A stretch of DNA of 64,000 nucleotides from UBA5177 sp002413265 (GTDB lineage Bacteria > Chloroflexota > UBA5177), in contig DAIORV010000001.1 of assembly GCA_036752825.1 (NCBI GenBank), forward strand, positions 71,335 to 135,334, read 5' to 3'. Shown piece by piece: positions 34,026-43,207 of the stretch. The number at the start of each line of letters is the position of its first letter. Within the stretch, counting starts at the first letter, position 1. The translations under genes were made by a program, and so were the position numbers. The notes under the pieces were generated by a model that did no database searches, had not been told where the DNA came from, and worked only from the letters and a program-made list of their open reading frames with translations.

Positions 34026-35126
34026 ATGGCAGTTGTCAGCATGAAGCAGCTCCTCGAGGCAGGAGTACACTTCGGACACCAGACTCGACGGTGGAACCCG
34101 AAGATGAAACCGTACATCTATACCGAGCGGAACGGCATCCACATCATCGACCTTCAAAAAACCGTCTCGATGCTGGACCGTGCGTACGGATACATTCAGG
34201 ACGTGACGCGACAGGGAGGTAAAGTGCTCTTTGTCGGGACCAAGAAGCAAGCCCAGGACGCGGTAGCCGAAGAAGCGGGCCGCGCGGGCCAGTTCTACGT
34301 GAATCAGCGCTGGCTCGGAGGATTGCTGACCAATTTTCAGACGATTCAGCAGAGAATGCGCCGGCTCGAAGAGCTCGAGCGAATGCGCGAGTCCGGCGAG
34401 CTCGAGAGCCGACCGAAGAAAGAACAGCTGAAGCTCAACGACCAGGCGGCCAAGCTCGAGCGAATGCTGGGTGGCATCAGGGGAATGAGGCGCCTCCCCG
34501 ACGCAATATTCGTGGTGGATACGGGCAAGGAGCACATCGCGATCCATGAGGCCGATCGGCTAGAGATTCCTGTCGTTGCCCTTCTCGATACGAACTCAGA
34601 CCCCGATGAGGTGGAGTACGGCATCCCGGCAAATGACGACGCAATCCGGGCGGTACGTCTCCTATCCAGCAAGATTGCCGATGCGGCTGAAGAAGGCGCT
34701 CAGGAGTACGCGAGCACCCGAGCCAAGGAAGACGAAGAAGAGGGTGTCGAGCCAGCTGAGCTGTACGAGGGCGGCTACACAGCCGAGCCCGAAGGCTACG
34801 ACGCGTCTCTGGACGGGGAAGACTTTGTCGCGCCCGAGCTTGACGGGGAAGACGTTGTCGAACTCGACGTGCCGGATCTACCGGAAGGCAATGGCGATAG
34901 CGCTCTGCCCTCCGTGGCCGAGACGGACAAGGATACTGAGCCCGTCGTGAATCCTGTCGACCCGATGGGCGCGTCCGGCGAAAACGGCCACGATGCTCCA
35001 GAAATCGAGTCCGAAGGCGCTGCTGATGCGAACCTGGTCCAGGCTGCCGAAGATGCGCCGGCGGGTGATGTGCCTCCGGTGGCGGAGGAGTCTCGAGTCG
35101 GCGTCCATCCGGACGCTGCGGAGTGA
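34026..35126 (+). CDS. rpsB: 30S ribosomal protein S2 with long acidic C-terminal tail
   Basis: 366 residues. Residues 1 to about 225 are a normal S2 ([77 protein letters not shown]). The remaining 140 or so residues are an extended Glu/Asp/Pro/Gly-rich tail with no fold I can recognise. The ATG follows a strong AAAGGAGG. It begins the rpsB-tsf-pyrH-frr-uppS-cdsA-dxr-rseP run. Confidence 0.97.
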   Translation: MAVVSMKQLLEAGVHFGHQTRRWNPKMKPYIYTERNGIHIIDLQKTVSMLDRAYGYIQDVTRQGGKVLFVGTKKQAQDAVAEEAGRAGQFYVNQRWLGGLLTNFQTIQQRMRRLEELERMRESGELESRPKKEQLKLNDQAAKLERMLGGIRGMRRLPDAIFVVDTGKEHIAIHEADRLEIPVVALLDTNSDPDEVEYGIPANDDAIRAVRLLSSKIADAAEEGAQEYASTRAKEDEEEGVEPAELYEGGYTAEPEGYDASLDGEDFVAPELDGEDVVELDVPDLPEGNGDSALPSVAETDKDTEPVVNPVDPMGASGENGHDAPEIESEGAADANLVQAAEDAPAGDVPPVAEESRVGVHPDAAE

Positions 35127-35168
35127 AACTATTTTAAGAACATTTGACTACCTGAGTAGGTGATAAAC

Positions 35169-35771
35169 GTGGGAACTACCGTGGCTTCAATTGACGATAT
35201 CAAGCGTCTTCGCGAGGAGACAGGCGCCGGCATTATGGAGGCGAAGCGGGCTCTCAATGAGGCGGGTGGGGACTTTGGTAAAGCCAAGAAGCTTCTCGAG
35301 CAATGGGGCGCGGCCAGCGCCGCCAAGCGGGCCGGCCGGACGGCTTCGCAGGGAGTAATCGAGCCGTACATCCATGGCGGTGGACAGATAGGAGCCCTCG
35401 TAGAGCTGGATTGCGAGACAGATTTTGTGGCTCGAACCGAAGACTTCAGGAACCTGGCACACGAGATAGCGATGCACGTCGCGGCCATGAATCCGAGGTA
35501 TCTGTCGATTGACGAGATCCCGGAGGCCGAAGCCGGCGAGGTTCGTCAGCGCCTGCGCGATGAAGCCATTTCAAAGGGAAAGACTGCCGAAATTGCGGAC
35601 CGGGTGGCTGAAGGCGGGTTCAAGAAATACCTCGAGCAGAATGTCCTTCTTGAACAGCCATACGTGCGCGACGACTCCAAGAAGATCAAGCAGCTTGTTC
35701 AGGAAGTCGCCACAAAAACCGGCGAAAACGTCCTGGTCAAGCGCTTCACGCGATATCAGATCGGTCTGTAA
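35169..35771 (+). CDS. tsf: Elongation factor Ts
   Basis: 200 residues from GTG 35169 (AGGTGA five bases upstream); GTG at 35160 and 35181 are in-frame alternatives. The signature IKRLREETGAGIMEAKRALNEAGGD is followed by ASQGVIEPYIHGGGQIGALVELDCETDFVARTEDF. It is a short EF-Ts, with the second core subdomain reduced, common outside Proteobacteria. It exchanges GDP on EF-Tu. It is 42 bp downstream of rpsB and abuts pyrH. Confidence 0.95.
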   Translation: MGTTVASIDDIKRLREETGAGIMEAKRALNEAGGDFGKAKKLLEQWGAASAAKRAGRTASQGVIEPYIHGGGQIGALVELDCETDFVARTEDFRNLAHEIAMHVAAMNPRYLSIDEIPEAEAGEVRQRLRDEAISKGKTAEIADRVAEGGFKKYLEQNVLLEQPYVRDDSKKIKQLVQEVATKTGENVLVKRFTRYQIGL

Positions 35772-36530
35772 ATGCAGACTGCCGATCCGGCCGGCGTGGC
35801 GTACACACGTATTCTGCTAAAGCTGAGCGGTGAGGCACTCCTGGGCCATCAGGAGTACGGTATCGATCCGATGGTGGTTAATTCCATCGCTCGAGAAATC
35901 GTGACGGTTCGGAATTGGGGCGTTTCGGTCGCGGTCGTCGTGGGTGGTGGCAATATCTTCCGCGGGGCCGCGGCCGCCTCTCGGGGGATGGACCGAGCCA
36001 CGGCAGACTACATGGGGATGCTGGCAACTGTCATGAACGGACTCGCGCTGCAAGACGCTATAGAAATCCTTGGCGTGCAGACGAGAGTGATGACCGGAAT
36101 TGAGATGGACAAGGTGGCGGAGCCGTTCATTCGACGCAGAGCCGAGCGTCATCTCGAAAAGGATCGTGTGGTTATTCTGGTTGCAGGAACCGGCAACCCG
36201 TACTTTACGACCGATACCGCAGCGGCACTTCGGGCGATCGAGCTTCACGCCGACGTGGTTCTGAAAGCGACCAAGGTCGACGGCGTCTTCGAGTACGACC
36301 CCCTCGAAAACCCCAGCGCACGCCGTTTTTCGACCCTCGATTACATGGAAGCGCTGAGCCGAGAGCTGCAGGTCATGGACGGCACCGCGTTGTCACTCCT
36401 TAAGGACAATGGTCTTCCCATCGTCGTATTCAATTTGGCTCCCGGCAACATTGAGCGCGTGGTGAGGGGCGAGCAGATTGGTACTCTGATCGCAGCCAAT
36501 GTTCAAGCAGTTCTCGCAGGAGTGGAGTAG
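35772..36530 (+). CDS. pyrH: Uridylate kinase (UMP kinase)
   Basis: 252 residues of the amino-acid-kinase fold: [61 protein letters not shown] and [13 protein letters not shown]. It phosphorylates UMP to UDP. The ATG follows the tsf stop directly with no gap, and it sits in its usual place between tsf and frr. Confidence 0.96.
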   Translation: MQTADPAGVAYTRILLKLSGEALLGHQEYGIDPMVVNSIAREIVTVRNWGVSVAVVVGGGNIFRGAAAASRGMDRATADYMGMLATVMNGLALQDAIEILGVQTRVMTGIEMDKVAEPFIRRRAERHLEKDRVVILVAGTGNPYFTTDTAAALRAIELHADVVLKATKVDGVFEYDPLENPSARRFSTLDYMEALSRELQVMDGTALSLLKDNGLPIVVFNLAPGNIERVVRGEQIGTLIAANVQAVLAGVE

Positions 36531-36533
36531 ACC

Positions 36534-37091
36534 ATGGAGCAGCAGCTTCTCGTCGACACCGAACATCACATGGAGAAAAGCCTGGATGTCCTGCGCCGGG
36601 AGTTGGGCACAATCCGCACTGGACGCGCCAATCCGGCGATCATCGAACACCTGAATGTCGATTACTACGGTGCACCCACCCCGCTGCTTCAGCTTGCGAC
36701 AATTTCATCGCCAGATTCGCGTCAGTTGTTGGTTCACCCCTACGACAAAGGCGCGCTGGGGAATATAGAGAAGGCGATTCGCAGCTCGGATCTTGGGTTC
36801 AATCCCACAAATGACGGCACCCAGATCAGGATAGTGATCCCGCAGCTCACCGAAGAGCGGCGTCGCGACCTTGTGAAGCTTGTGCACAAGCGCGTTGAAG
36901 AGGCGAGGATTGCCATCCGCAACGTACGCAGGGACACCAACGATCACGTCCGAAAGCTCAAGAAAGACAAGGAAATTTCCGAAGACGAGGAGCGGCGAGC
37001 CGAAGAACAACTGCAAAAGCTGACGGACCGCACCATCCGCGACGCCGAGTCCATTGGTCAGAACAAGGAAGCGGAGATGCTGGAGCTCTAA
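36534..37091 (+). CDS. frr: Ribosome recycling factor
   Basis: 185 residues, standard length. Domain I helices (MEKSLDVLRRELGTIRTGRANPAIIEHL; VRRDTNDHVRKLKKDKEISEDEERRAEEQ) flank the small domain II (VDYYGAPTPLLQLATISSPDSRQLLVHPYDKG). It splits post-termination ribosomes with EF-G. It lies 3 bp after pyrH and directly abuts uppS. Confidence 0.96.
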   Translation: MEQQLLVDTEHHMEKSLDVLRRELGTIRTGRANPAIIEHLNVDYYGAPTPLLQLATISSPDSRQLLVHPYDKGALGNIEKAIRSSDLGFNPTNDGTQIRIVIPQLTEERRRDLVKLVHKRVEEARIAIRNVRRDTNDHVRKLKKDKEISEDEERRAEEQLQKLTDRTIRDAESIGQNKEAEMLEL

Positions 37092-37817
37092 ATGGTTGCA
37101 GAGTCGCCCGCATACGTCGAGCCGTCCAGTTCGGCAATTCCTCAGCACATCGCCATCATCATGGATGGCAACGGGCGATGGGCGCAGCGTCGCCACCTCC
37201 CGCGGCTGGCAGGTCACCGCGCCGGCGTGCGCAATATTCACCGCATTGCGAATGCGTGTTTCGATCGCGGCGTGCGAATGCTAACGGTGTACGCGTTCTC
37301 GACTGAGAACTGGGGACGTCCCGCACAGGAGGTTTCCGGGCTCATGACCATTTTCGCCGAGGCGACAGAGCGAGAGACCCGAAACCTTCATCAGAAAGGC
37401 GTGTGCGTACGACACGTCGGTTCAATGGAGGGCGTGCCCGTCCACCTGCGCAGAGCGATCGAAAACGCGGTGACTTTGACCCACGACAACCCGAACCTCA
37501 TGCTCAATGTCGCGTTCAACTATGGAGGGCGTGCCGAAATTGTGGATGCGGTCAAACGCATCGTGTCGGACGGTCTTTCAGCGGACGAGATCTCTGAGGA
37601 GACGATTAACGGGTATCTCTATACGGCCGATCTCCCCGATCCAGACCTTGTCATTCGCACTGCCGGCGAGATGCGTCTTTCAAATTTCTTGATCTGGCAG
37701 GCTGCCTACAGTGAGTACTATTCGACCCCGACCTATTGGCCAGAGTTCGGAGAGCGTGACCTCGACGAGGCGATCGAGTCGTATGCGCGGCGCCACCGAA
37801 AGTTCGGCAAGCTCTGA
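37092..37817 (+). CDS. uppS: Isoprenyl (undecaprenyl) diphosphate synthase
   Basis: 241 residues. The cis-prenyltransferase motif HIAIIMDGNGRWAQRR holds the catalytic Asp; LTVYAFSTENWGRP, NVAFNYGGRAEIVDA and the C-terminal IRTAGEMRLSNFLIWQAAYSEYY follow. In that last motif Ala replaces the usual Ser of RTSGE. It builds the C55 lipid carrier for wall synthesis. There is no gap after frr, and the stop is one base before the cdsA GTG. Confidence 0.94.
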   Translation: MVAESPAYVEPSSSAIPQHIAIIMDGNGRWAQRRHLPRLAGHRAGVRNIHRIANACFDRGVRMLTVYAFSTENWGRPAQEVSGLMTIFAEATERETRNLHQKGVCVRHVGSMEGVPVHLRRAIENAVTLTHDNPNLMLNVAFNYGGRAEIVDAVKRIVSDGLSADEISEETINGYLYTADLPDPDLVIRTAGEMRLSNFLIWQAAYSEYYSTPTYWPEFGERDLDEAIESYARRHRKFGKL

Positions 37818-37818
37818 G

Positions 37819-38646
37819 GTGACGAGAGGTCGCGGACGAGCCTCAAACCTATTTGTCCGGATCACTACCGCAGGAATCGGAATTCCGCTGGTTCTGATCG
37901 TGAACTACGCGGGAGCGTGGCCATTTGGTATCGTCCTCGCTCTCGTGGCTGGAGCTGCATTCTTTGAGTTCTGGTCCATGGCAGCGCGCGCCGGCTTTCC
38001 CGGTTCGCTTCTCATCGGCGTGCCGGCGTCAGCCGCGCTTGCCCTTTCGTCCCCTCTGGTCACCCGCCCCCAGCCTCTGTGGATCGCTTTGATCGTCGGC
38101 ACTCAGCTTCTTGGAGGCGTCTGGTTTCTGTATCGAAGGAACTATGAACGAGGACTCATTGGCTGGGTCATGACAGTGAGCGGCGTCGCGTATGTCGGCG
38201 TTTTGATTGCCCCCCTGGGTCTACTACGCCAAGCCGCCCACGGGGCCTGGTGGGTCGCCGTCGTCCTCCTCATAACCTGGAGCTACGACACCGGAGCGTA
38301 CTTCGCCGGCTCTTTTTGGGGACATCGGCCGTTCATGAAACACGTCAGCCCCAGCAAGACGAGGGAGGGCGTGATGGGAGGTCTGGCTGCTTCAACTCTG
38401 GTCGGGCTGGTGGCCGTTCCGGCGGTTGGCCTGTTGTTTTGGCAAGCCCTACTGTTGGGGGCCCTGGGAGGAGCAGTTGCCCAGCTCGGCGATTTGGTCG
38501 AGTCAATGCTGAAGCGCCAAACGGGCGTAAAAGATTCCGGAACGATCATCCCGGGCCACGGGGGACTACTAGACCGGATAGACAGCCTCCTCTTCGTCGG
38601 CCCGCTGGTGTACTACGCTGCTCTGATTACTGGTCATGCCTCGTAA
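37819..38646 (+). CDS. cdsA: Phosphatidate cytidylyltransferase
   Basis: 275 residues from GTG 37819; upstream codons in the same frame are a uppS shadow. There are several hydrophobic helices (ITTAGIGIPLVLIVNYAGAW, WWVAVVLLITWSYDTGAY). The C-terminal CDP-alcohol signature is complete: SPSKTREGVMGG and KRQTGVKDSGTIIPGHGG followed by LLDRIDS. It makes CDP-diacylglycerol for phospholipids. It overlaps dxr by 11 bp. Confidence 0.94.
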   Translation: MTRGRGRASNLFVRITTAGIGIPLVLIVNYAGAWPFGIVLALVAGAAFFEFWSMAARAGFPGSLLIGVPASAALALSSPLVTRPQPLWIALIVGTQLLGGVWFLYRRNYERGLIGWVMTVSGVAYVGVLIAPLGLLRQAAHGAWWVAVVLLITWSYDTGAYFAGSFWGHRPFMKHVSPSKTREGVMGGLAASTLVGLVAVPAVGLLFWQALLLGALGGAVAQLGDLVESMLKRQTGVKDSGTIIPGHGGLLDRIDSLLFVGPLVYYAALITGHAS

Positions 38647-39790
38647 TCTCGTGATTCTGGGCAGCACCGGGTCGGTGGGTCGGCAGACTCTCGATGTGGT
38701 GCGGATGCTCGGCGACCGCATAAGAGTGATAGGACTGGCTGCCGGAAGTAATTCGCGACTGCTACAAGAACAGGCTGCGGAATTTCGGCCCGTGCGCGTA
38801 GCTCTGATGGATGAGCGAGCGGCCGCGGCATGGAATAACTCTTGGATGCCCGCGGTTTCAGGTATCCAAGGCTTCTCATCGCTCGTAGAAGATCCGGACG
38901 TCGATGTCGTTGTCGTCGCCACGGTCGGCGCCGTGGGTCTTCGGCCATCGCTTTCCGCTCTGAGAGCTGGAAAACTCGTCGCCCTTGCGAACAAGGAGAC
39001 CTTAGTCATGGCGGGCCAGCTGATCCAGGACGAGCTGGCAGCAGGTGACGGAACGCTGGTGCCGATTGATAGTGAACACAGCGCCGTCTGGCAATGTCTG
39101 TTGGGCGAGCCTCGCCGCTCGATCGAGCGCCTGATCCTGACGGCCTCCGGCGGAGCGCTAAGACAGGTACCAACCGGTGACTTGAAATCTGTGACTCCGG
39201 CGCAAGCTCTGCTTCACCCGAACTGGCTCATGGGCCCGAAAATTACCATCGACTCGGCAACGCTCATGAACAAGGGGCTGGAAGTTCTCGAGGCTCGCTG
39301 GCTGTTTGATATTTCTCTGGACCGCATCGATCTGCTGCTTCACGAGCAGAGCATCGTGCACTCGATGGTTACCTTCGATGACAGCTCTGTGAAAGCCCAA
39401 TTGGGGCTTCCCGATATGAGGCTGCCAATTCAGTATGCTCTCAGCCATCCGGATCGCTGGCCCAACCAGCTGGAGCGGCTCGATTTGGGTCGCGTTGGTA
39501 CGCTGACCTTTGGCCAGATCGATCTCGCCCGCCATCCGCTGCTGACGCTGGCCCTGGAAGCGGGTAGGGCTGGTGGCACTTATCCAGCCGTGCTGTGCGC
39601 CGCAGATGAAATTGCCGTGCACGCTTTCCTGACTGGAGCCGTCCCCTTTACTACCATGCCGTCCATGATCCAGAGCGTGCTGGACGCACATGTCAATTGT
39701 CCCGAGCCGAATGTGGAGGATATACTTGAGGCCGACGGCTGGGCACGTCGAGTGGCTGCCGGCCTCGTTGCAGAAGCGAGTCCTTTTTGA
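38636..39790 (+). CDS. dxr: 1-deoxy-D-xylulose 5-phosphate reductoisomerase
   Basis: 384 residues. NADPH-binding GSTGSVGRQTLDVVR, catalytic metal site PIDSEHSAVWQCL, substrate loop TASGGALRQVP (often GASGGPFR in the family) and HPNWLMGPKITIDSATLMNKGLE. It converts DXP to MEP in non-mevalonate isoprenoid synthesis, which supplies UppS. It overlaps cdsA by 11 bp and rseP by 4 bp. Confidence 0.96.
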   Translation: MPRNLVILGSTGSVGRQTLDVVRMLGDRIRVIGLAAGSNSRLLQEQAAEFRPVRVALMDERAAAAWNNSWMPAVSGIQGFSSLVEDPDVDVVVVATVGAVGLRPSLSALRAGKLVALANKETLVMAGQLIQDELAAGDGTLVPIDSEHSAVWQCLLGEPRRSIERLILTASGGALRQVPTGDLKSVTPAQALLHPNWLMGPKITIDSATLMNKGLEVLEARWLFDISLDRIDLLLHEQSIVHSMVTFDDSSVKAQLGLPDMRLPIQYALSHPDRWPNQLERLDLGRVGTLTFGQIDLARHPLLTLALEAGRAGGTYPAVLCAADEIAVHAFLTGAVPFTTMPSMIQSVLDAHVNCPEPNVEDILEADGWARRVAAGLVAEASPF

Positions 39791-40833
39791 GTCTGCTCCT
39801 CGGCATACCGGCATTCTTCATAATCCTTGCCGTCTTGATCCTCGTCCACGAGCTCGGACATTTCGCCATGGCGAAGCTAATGGGCGTGCGTGTCGATGAA
39901 TTCGGCCTTGGCTTTCCACCCAGGCTAAAGACATGGCGACGCAACGGTACGATCTACTCGCTCAATGCCATTCCACTCGGCGGGTTCGTCAAAATGCTTG
40001 GCGAGAACGGCGAAGATACCGAGCCGGATAGCTTCGGATCAAAGCCCCAATGGCAACGGCTGGTGATCCTTGCGGCAGGACCAGCCATGAACCTCACGCT
40101 GGCAGTGGTCGTGCTCTTCATGGTCTTCGTCAGTGGCTCGCCAAAAAGTATCGCGGTCATTACTGGAGTCACCGCCCATAGCCCCGCGCAGAAAGCCGGA
40201 CTGCGAACAGGCGACCACATACTGGCTCTCGATGGGAGCAGAGTTCAGTACCTGGAAGATCTTCAGGTCTCCACGCAGGCACATCAGGGCCAGCGGGTGA
40301 CCCTCGAAGTGGAACGTGGCTCGCGCATCTTCACCGTGCACCTTACGCCACGCGTGAACCCCCCACCCACGCAGGGCCGGATTGGCGTTCAGATGGAAAA
40401 GACCACAACGGTGCGATATGATCCTGGCACTGCTCTGAACCTCTCCGTCAGCCAGCTGGGACAGATGGTGGCCACCCTTCCCGTCCTTGCTCAGAACATC
40501 GCTCAACACAATGGTGGCCAGGTCGCAGGGCCGATTGGAATCGCCCAGGCCACAACACAAGTAGTTCATCAAGAACCACAAAACGGCCTGGGCTCACTCT
40601 TTTTCTTCATGGCCCTGTTGAGCGCGAACCTCGGAATTCTCAATCTGCTTCCGATTCCCGCGCTCGATGGCGGCAGGATCATCTTCGTGCTCATCTCCTG
40701 GATGCGGCGCCGAAACCTGGACCCCGAGCTTGAAGGGGTTATCCACGTGGTAGGAATGGCGGTGTTGCTGCTCCTTATCCTCGTGGTGTCCTATCAAGAC
40801 ATCGTTCGTTGGGTGAGCGGAGGCTCGTTCTAA
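39787..40833 (+). CDS. rseP: RIP metalloprotease RseP-like (site-2 protease, M50)
   Basis: 348 residues. First membrane helix holds HExxH (ILVHELGHFAMAK); the last third has the second zinc motif NLLPIPALDGGRI. A single PDZ domain lies between (ITGVTAHSPAQKAGLRTGDHILALDG). It cleaves membrane-embedded anti-sigma factors or remnant signal peptides. The TTG start overlaps the dxr stop. It closes the rpsB-to-rseP run and is one of two M50 proteases in the window. Confidence 0.94.
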   Translation: MSLLLGIPAFFIILAVLILVHELGHFAMAKLMGVRVDEFGLGFPPRLKTWRRNGTIYSLNAIPLGGFVKMLGENGEDTEPDSFGSKPQWQRLVILAAGPAMNLTLAVVVLFMVFVSGSPKSIAVITGVTAHSPAQKAGLRTGDHILALDGSRVQYLEDLQVSTQAHQGQRVTLEVERGSRIFTVHLTPRVNPPPTQGRIGVQMEKTTTVRYDPGTALNLSVSQLGQMVATLPVLAQNIAQHNGGQVAGPIGIAQATTQVVHQEPQNGLGSLFFFMALLSANLGILNLLPIPALDGGRIIFVLISWMRRRNLDPELEGVIHVVGMAVLLLLILVVSYQDIVRWVSGGSF

Positions 40834-41282
40834 CGCGGTTTACATAATGCTGAGTCTCGAACCGAGTGTCGGTGGGGAGGTGTAGGTGCACGAGGAGATG
40901 GGAGACACACAATCAGTCAGGTACATCTCGTTTCAGTGCGCAGGAGCGCGTGCCCCGGCGTTCCCGCGAAGGAACGAGATCTGCGGCATTGGTCGACCGA
41001 AACTCATCGGCAGCGCTGATGAACGTCGCAAGAATATGGGCCGACAATCAGGGCGCGGGAACGAGAGAGATCGAGAGGAAGTCCGCTGAGCGGGCCAAAT
41101 GAAGCCAAAAGCGCCTAAAAGCGGTTGAGTTACCATAACATCTATTATTTGCACTTGATTTCGAGATGAGAGAGCTTGCAATGGCTTCTGGAATTGTCCC
41201 GAAATCGCAGTACATGAGGTCTGGCTCGACAAGCCGTCACGATTAGACGGCCAGCGATTTCCCAGCTAGACTCATATCTGCC
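40834..41282. other. Longest stretch without a confident gene
   Basis: 449 bases between rseP and the HTH peptide gene. It holds one possible short gene (40886-41089). The remainder, 41090-41282, is noticeably A/T-richer around 41125-41170. I see no tRNA, no terminator with a T run and no convincing promoter. Confidence 0.6.
40886..41089 (+). CDS. Possible small hypothetical protein (67 aa)
   Basis: The GTG at 40886 is preceded by a good GGGGAGG Shine-Dalgarno at a spacing of six. The product is basic, with two Cys (YISFQCAGARAPAF and NEICGIGRPKLIG) and a charged Arg/Glu-rich C terminus. No family is recognised. Codon third positions are only moderately G/C-rich, so coding status is uncertain. 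It lies alone between rseP and the HTH peptide gene. Confidence 0.3.
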   Translation: MHEEMGDTQSVRYISFQCAGARAPAFPRRNEICGIGRPKLIGSADERRKNMGRQSGRGNERDREEVR

Positions 41283-41483
41283 ATGAGGAAGAGCCGCTAT
41301 CGAAACGTTGGAGCCGGCAAAGGCGTCAAGTCGCAGCTGGGACCCGACGCATTGCAGTTGCTTCTCGACCTGGGACTGACCCAGGCCAAGATCGCCTCGC
41401 GCTTCGCGTGTAGCCCGCAGTTTATATCTCTGCTCGTTCGCGAATATGATTTGAAGCGCTCCCCTGTTCGTAAACGGCAATAG
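41283..41483 (+). CDS. Small helix-turn-helix protein (66 aa)
   Basis: A basic 66-residue protein whose centre, DALQLLLDLGLTQAKIASRF, followed by ACSPQFISLLVREY, fits a homeodomain-like/resolvase-type helix-turn-helix of the Trp-repressor/HTH-38 kind (first helix, turn at GLTQ, recognition helix CSPQFISLLVRE). Both ends are Arg/Lys-rich. It would be nearly all DNA-binding domain, with no partner or effector module. No Shine-Dalgarno precedes the ATG, so the start is uncertain or the transcript leaderless. Confidence 0.55.
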   Translation: MRKSRYRNVGAGKGVKSQLGPDALQLLLDLGLTQAKIASRFACSPQFISLLVREYDLKRSPVRKRQ

Positions 41484-41509
41484 CGAAAAAGCGCCGAAAG
41501 TTATGTAAA

Positions 41510-42505
41510 GTGAAACGGGATGTCGATCGACTTGGTCTCTCACTGTCTCCAAGCCGGGAACTGGACATCGCCGCGATCGCACGTGTAGCCCGCGAAGCCG
41601 AGTCCCTGGGCTATGAGTCAATGTGGATTCCTGAGACCTGGGGCGTGGACGCCGTATCCGTGCTTGCTGCCCTGGCCGTCTCGACCTCTCGAATACGTCT
41701 GGCAAGTGGCATCTTCAGTGTCTTCAGTAGATCGCCGGTGCTGATTGCACAGACGGCGGCGACACTTCAGGAACTGTCCGGAAATCGTTTCATCCTGGGT
41801 CTCGGCGCTTCCGGGCCGGCGGTCGTGGAACGATGGCACGGCGTGCCATTTTCGAGTCCCATTGAGCGCTCTCGCCTGTATGTAGAGATCATCCGATTAG
41901 CTCTCTCGGGGAGCAGGGTGGACTATCGGAAGCACGGTTTCGATCTGTCCGGATTTACTCTGAGCAATCCTCCTTCCGTAGCCGTGCCGGTCTACATTGC
42001 CGCCATTGGTCCGAACAACGTTCGGCTCTGCGGAGAGCTTGCGGACGGCTGGCTCCCGATATTCGTTGCTCGCGGCCGTATGCAAGTGTTCTTCGACTCG
42101 CTATCTGATGGAGCCGCCGGGGCGAATAGGGATCTCGCTGACGTAGACGTTGCGGCGTTCGTCCCCGGATTGGTGGCCGAGCGCTCAGACGAGCTTCTTC
42201 GCCGGCAGCTGGCCTACTACATCGGAGGAATGGGTACCTTCTACTACACCTTCGTAAAACGGATGGGTTTCGCGGCCGAGGCTCACAAGGTCCGTCAGCT
42301 TTGGTCCTCTGGCGGTCGGAGACTCGCGGTCGCTGCCGTGCCTCAGCAACTTCTCGACCTATGTACTCTCGGGGGTGAAGCAGAAGCGGCGCGACAGCGG
42401 CTTGATCTGCTGCGCGAAGACGGAGTACGTCTCCCCATCGTGACCTTTCCACACGGCTCTACGGAGGCAGAGATTTCTCACACGCTAAACGTCCTTGCGC
42501 CGTGA
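41510..42505 (+). CDS. LLM-class (luciferase-like) oxidoreductase, possibly F420-dependent
   Basis: 331 residues of the bacterial luciferase TIM-barrel family. Typical segments are ARVAREAESLGYESMWIPETWGVDAVSVLAALA, IRLASGIFSVFSRSPVLIAQTAATL, FILGLGASGPAVVERWHGVPF and PVYIAAIGPNNVRLCGELADGWLP. Such proteins use F420 or FMN; the closest pattern is the F420-dependent group, but no cofactor-specific residue can be verified by eye. GTG 41510 has a poor Shine-Dalgarno. Substrate unknown. Confidence 0.85.
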   Translation: MKRDVDRLGLSLSPSRELDIAAIARVAREAESLGYESMWIPETWGVDAVSVLAALAVSTSRIRLASGIFSVFSRSPVLIAQTAATLQELSGNRFILGLGASGPAVVERWHGVPFSSPIERSRLYVEIIRLALSGSRVDYRKHGFDLSGFTLSNPPSVAVPVYIAAIGPNNVRLCGELADGWLPIFVARGRMQVFFDSLSDGAAGANRDLADVDVAAFVPGLVAERSDELLRRQLAYYIGGMGTFYYTFVKRMGFAAEAHKVRQLWSSGGRRLAVAAVPQQLLDLCTLGGEAEAARQRLDLLREDGVRLPIVTFPHGSTEAEISHTLNVLAP

Positions 42506-42535
42506 ACACGAGGTGAGCCTGTGTAGAATTTCGAC

Positions 42536-43207
42536 ATGACTGCCGTCTTCCTGATCCGGCACCCTGAGACGACCTGGAATCTGGATCAGCGGTACCAGGG
42601 ACGGCTCGACGCTCCGCTATCGAAGCGCGGTGAGGAGCAGAGCCGCCGGCTTGTGGCCTCCTTCCGCCATAGCCACCTAAGCGCGGTCTACTCGAGCCCA
42701 CTGAAGCGTTCTCGGCACCTGGCCGAGGTGCTGGCAAGAGCCTCCGGCGTCGCGTTGCAGATAGACAGCCGGTTGACGGAGATGGCGCAAGGGCCATGGG
42801 AGGGGATGACTCTGCCCCAAATTGAGGCCGCACACTCCCTGCTATACCGCCAGTGGTATTCGCGGCCCGAGCTGGTTAGCTTCCCCGGCGGCGAGGACCT
42901 TGCGGCGGTGAGGCAGCGCACGCAATCGGCCCTTGGAGATATCTTCCACGAACATTCGGCTGGGAATATCGCCGTCGTCACCCACTCGGTCGTGATTCAG
43001 GTGCTGGCGGCTTCCGCGCTATTGCTCGATTTGCGCTACCTTCACAGCATCCGCGCCACGAACTGCAGCGTGACCACCATCTGTGGGACCCGCGCGCCGG
43101 GTGCGCTCTTTTCTCTCAACAGCACGGACGCGATCTACGGGTCTGCAGTGTCAAGTGCCGAGCTAAACGGCTGTACAACCTCGGAACCACGGAGGCTCAC
43201 GTCATGA
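42536..43207 (+). CDS. Histidine phosphatase family protein
   Basis: 223 residues of the phosphoglycerate-mutase-like superfamily. The phosphorylated His is in FLIRHPETTWN (RHP rather than RHG), the Arg in YSSPLKRSRHLAEVL, and the second His in VTHSVVIQVL; LDAPLSKRGEEQSRRL and EMAQGPWEGMTL are standard. Function could be a phosphoglycerate mutase-like or alpha-ribazole/other phosphatase; sequence alone does not decide. The stop overlaps the next gene by 4 bp. Confidence 0.88.
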   Translation: MTAVFLIRHPETTWNLDQRYQGRLDAPLSKRGEEQSRRLVASFRHSHLSAVYSSPLKRSRHLAEVLARASGVALQIDSRLTEMAQGPWEGMTLPQIEAAHSLLYRQWYSRPELVSFPGGEDLAAVRQRTQSALGDIFHEHSAGNIAVVTHSVVIQVLAASALLLDLRYLHSIRATNCSVTTICGTRAPGALFSLNSTDAIYGSAVSSAELNGCTTSEPRRLTS

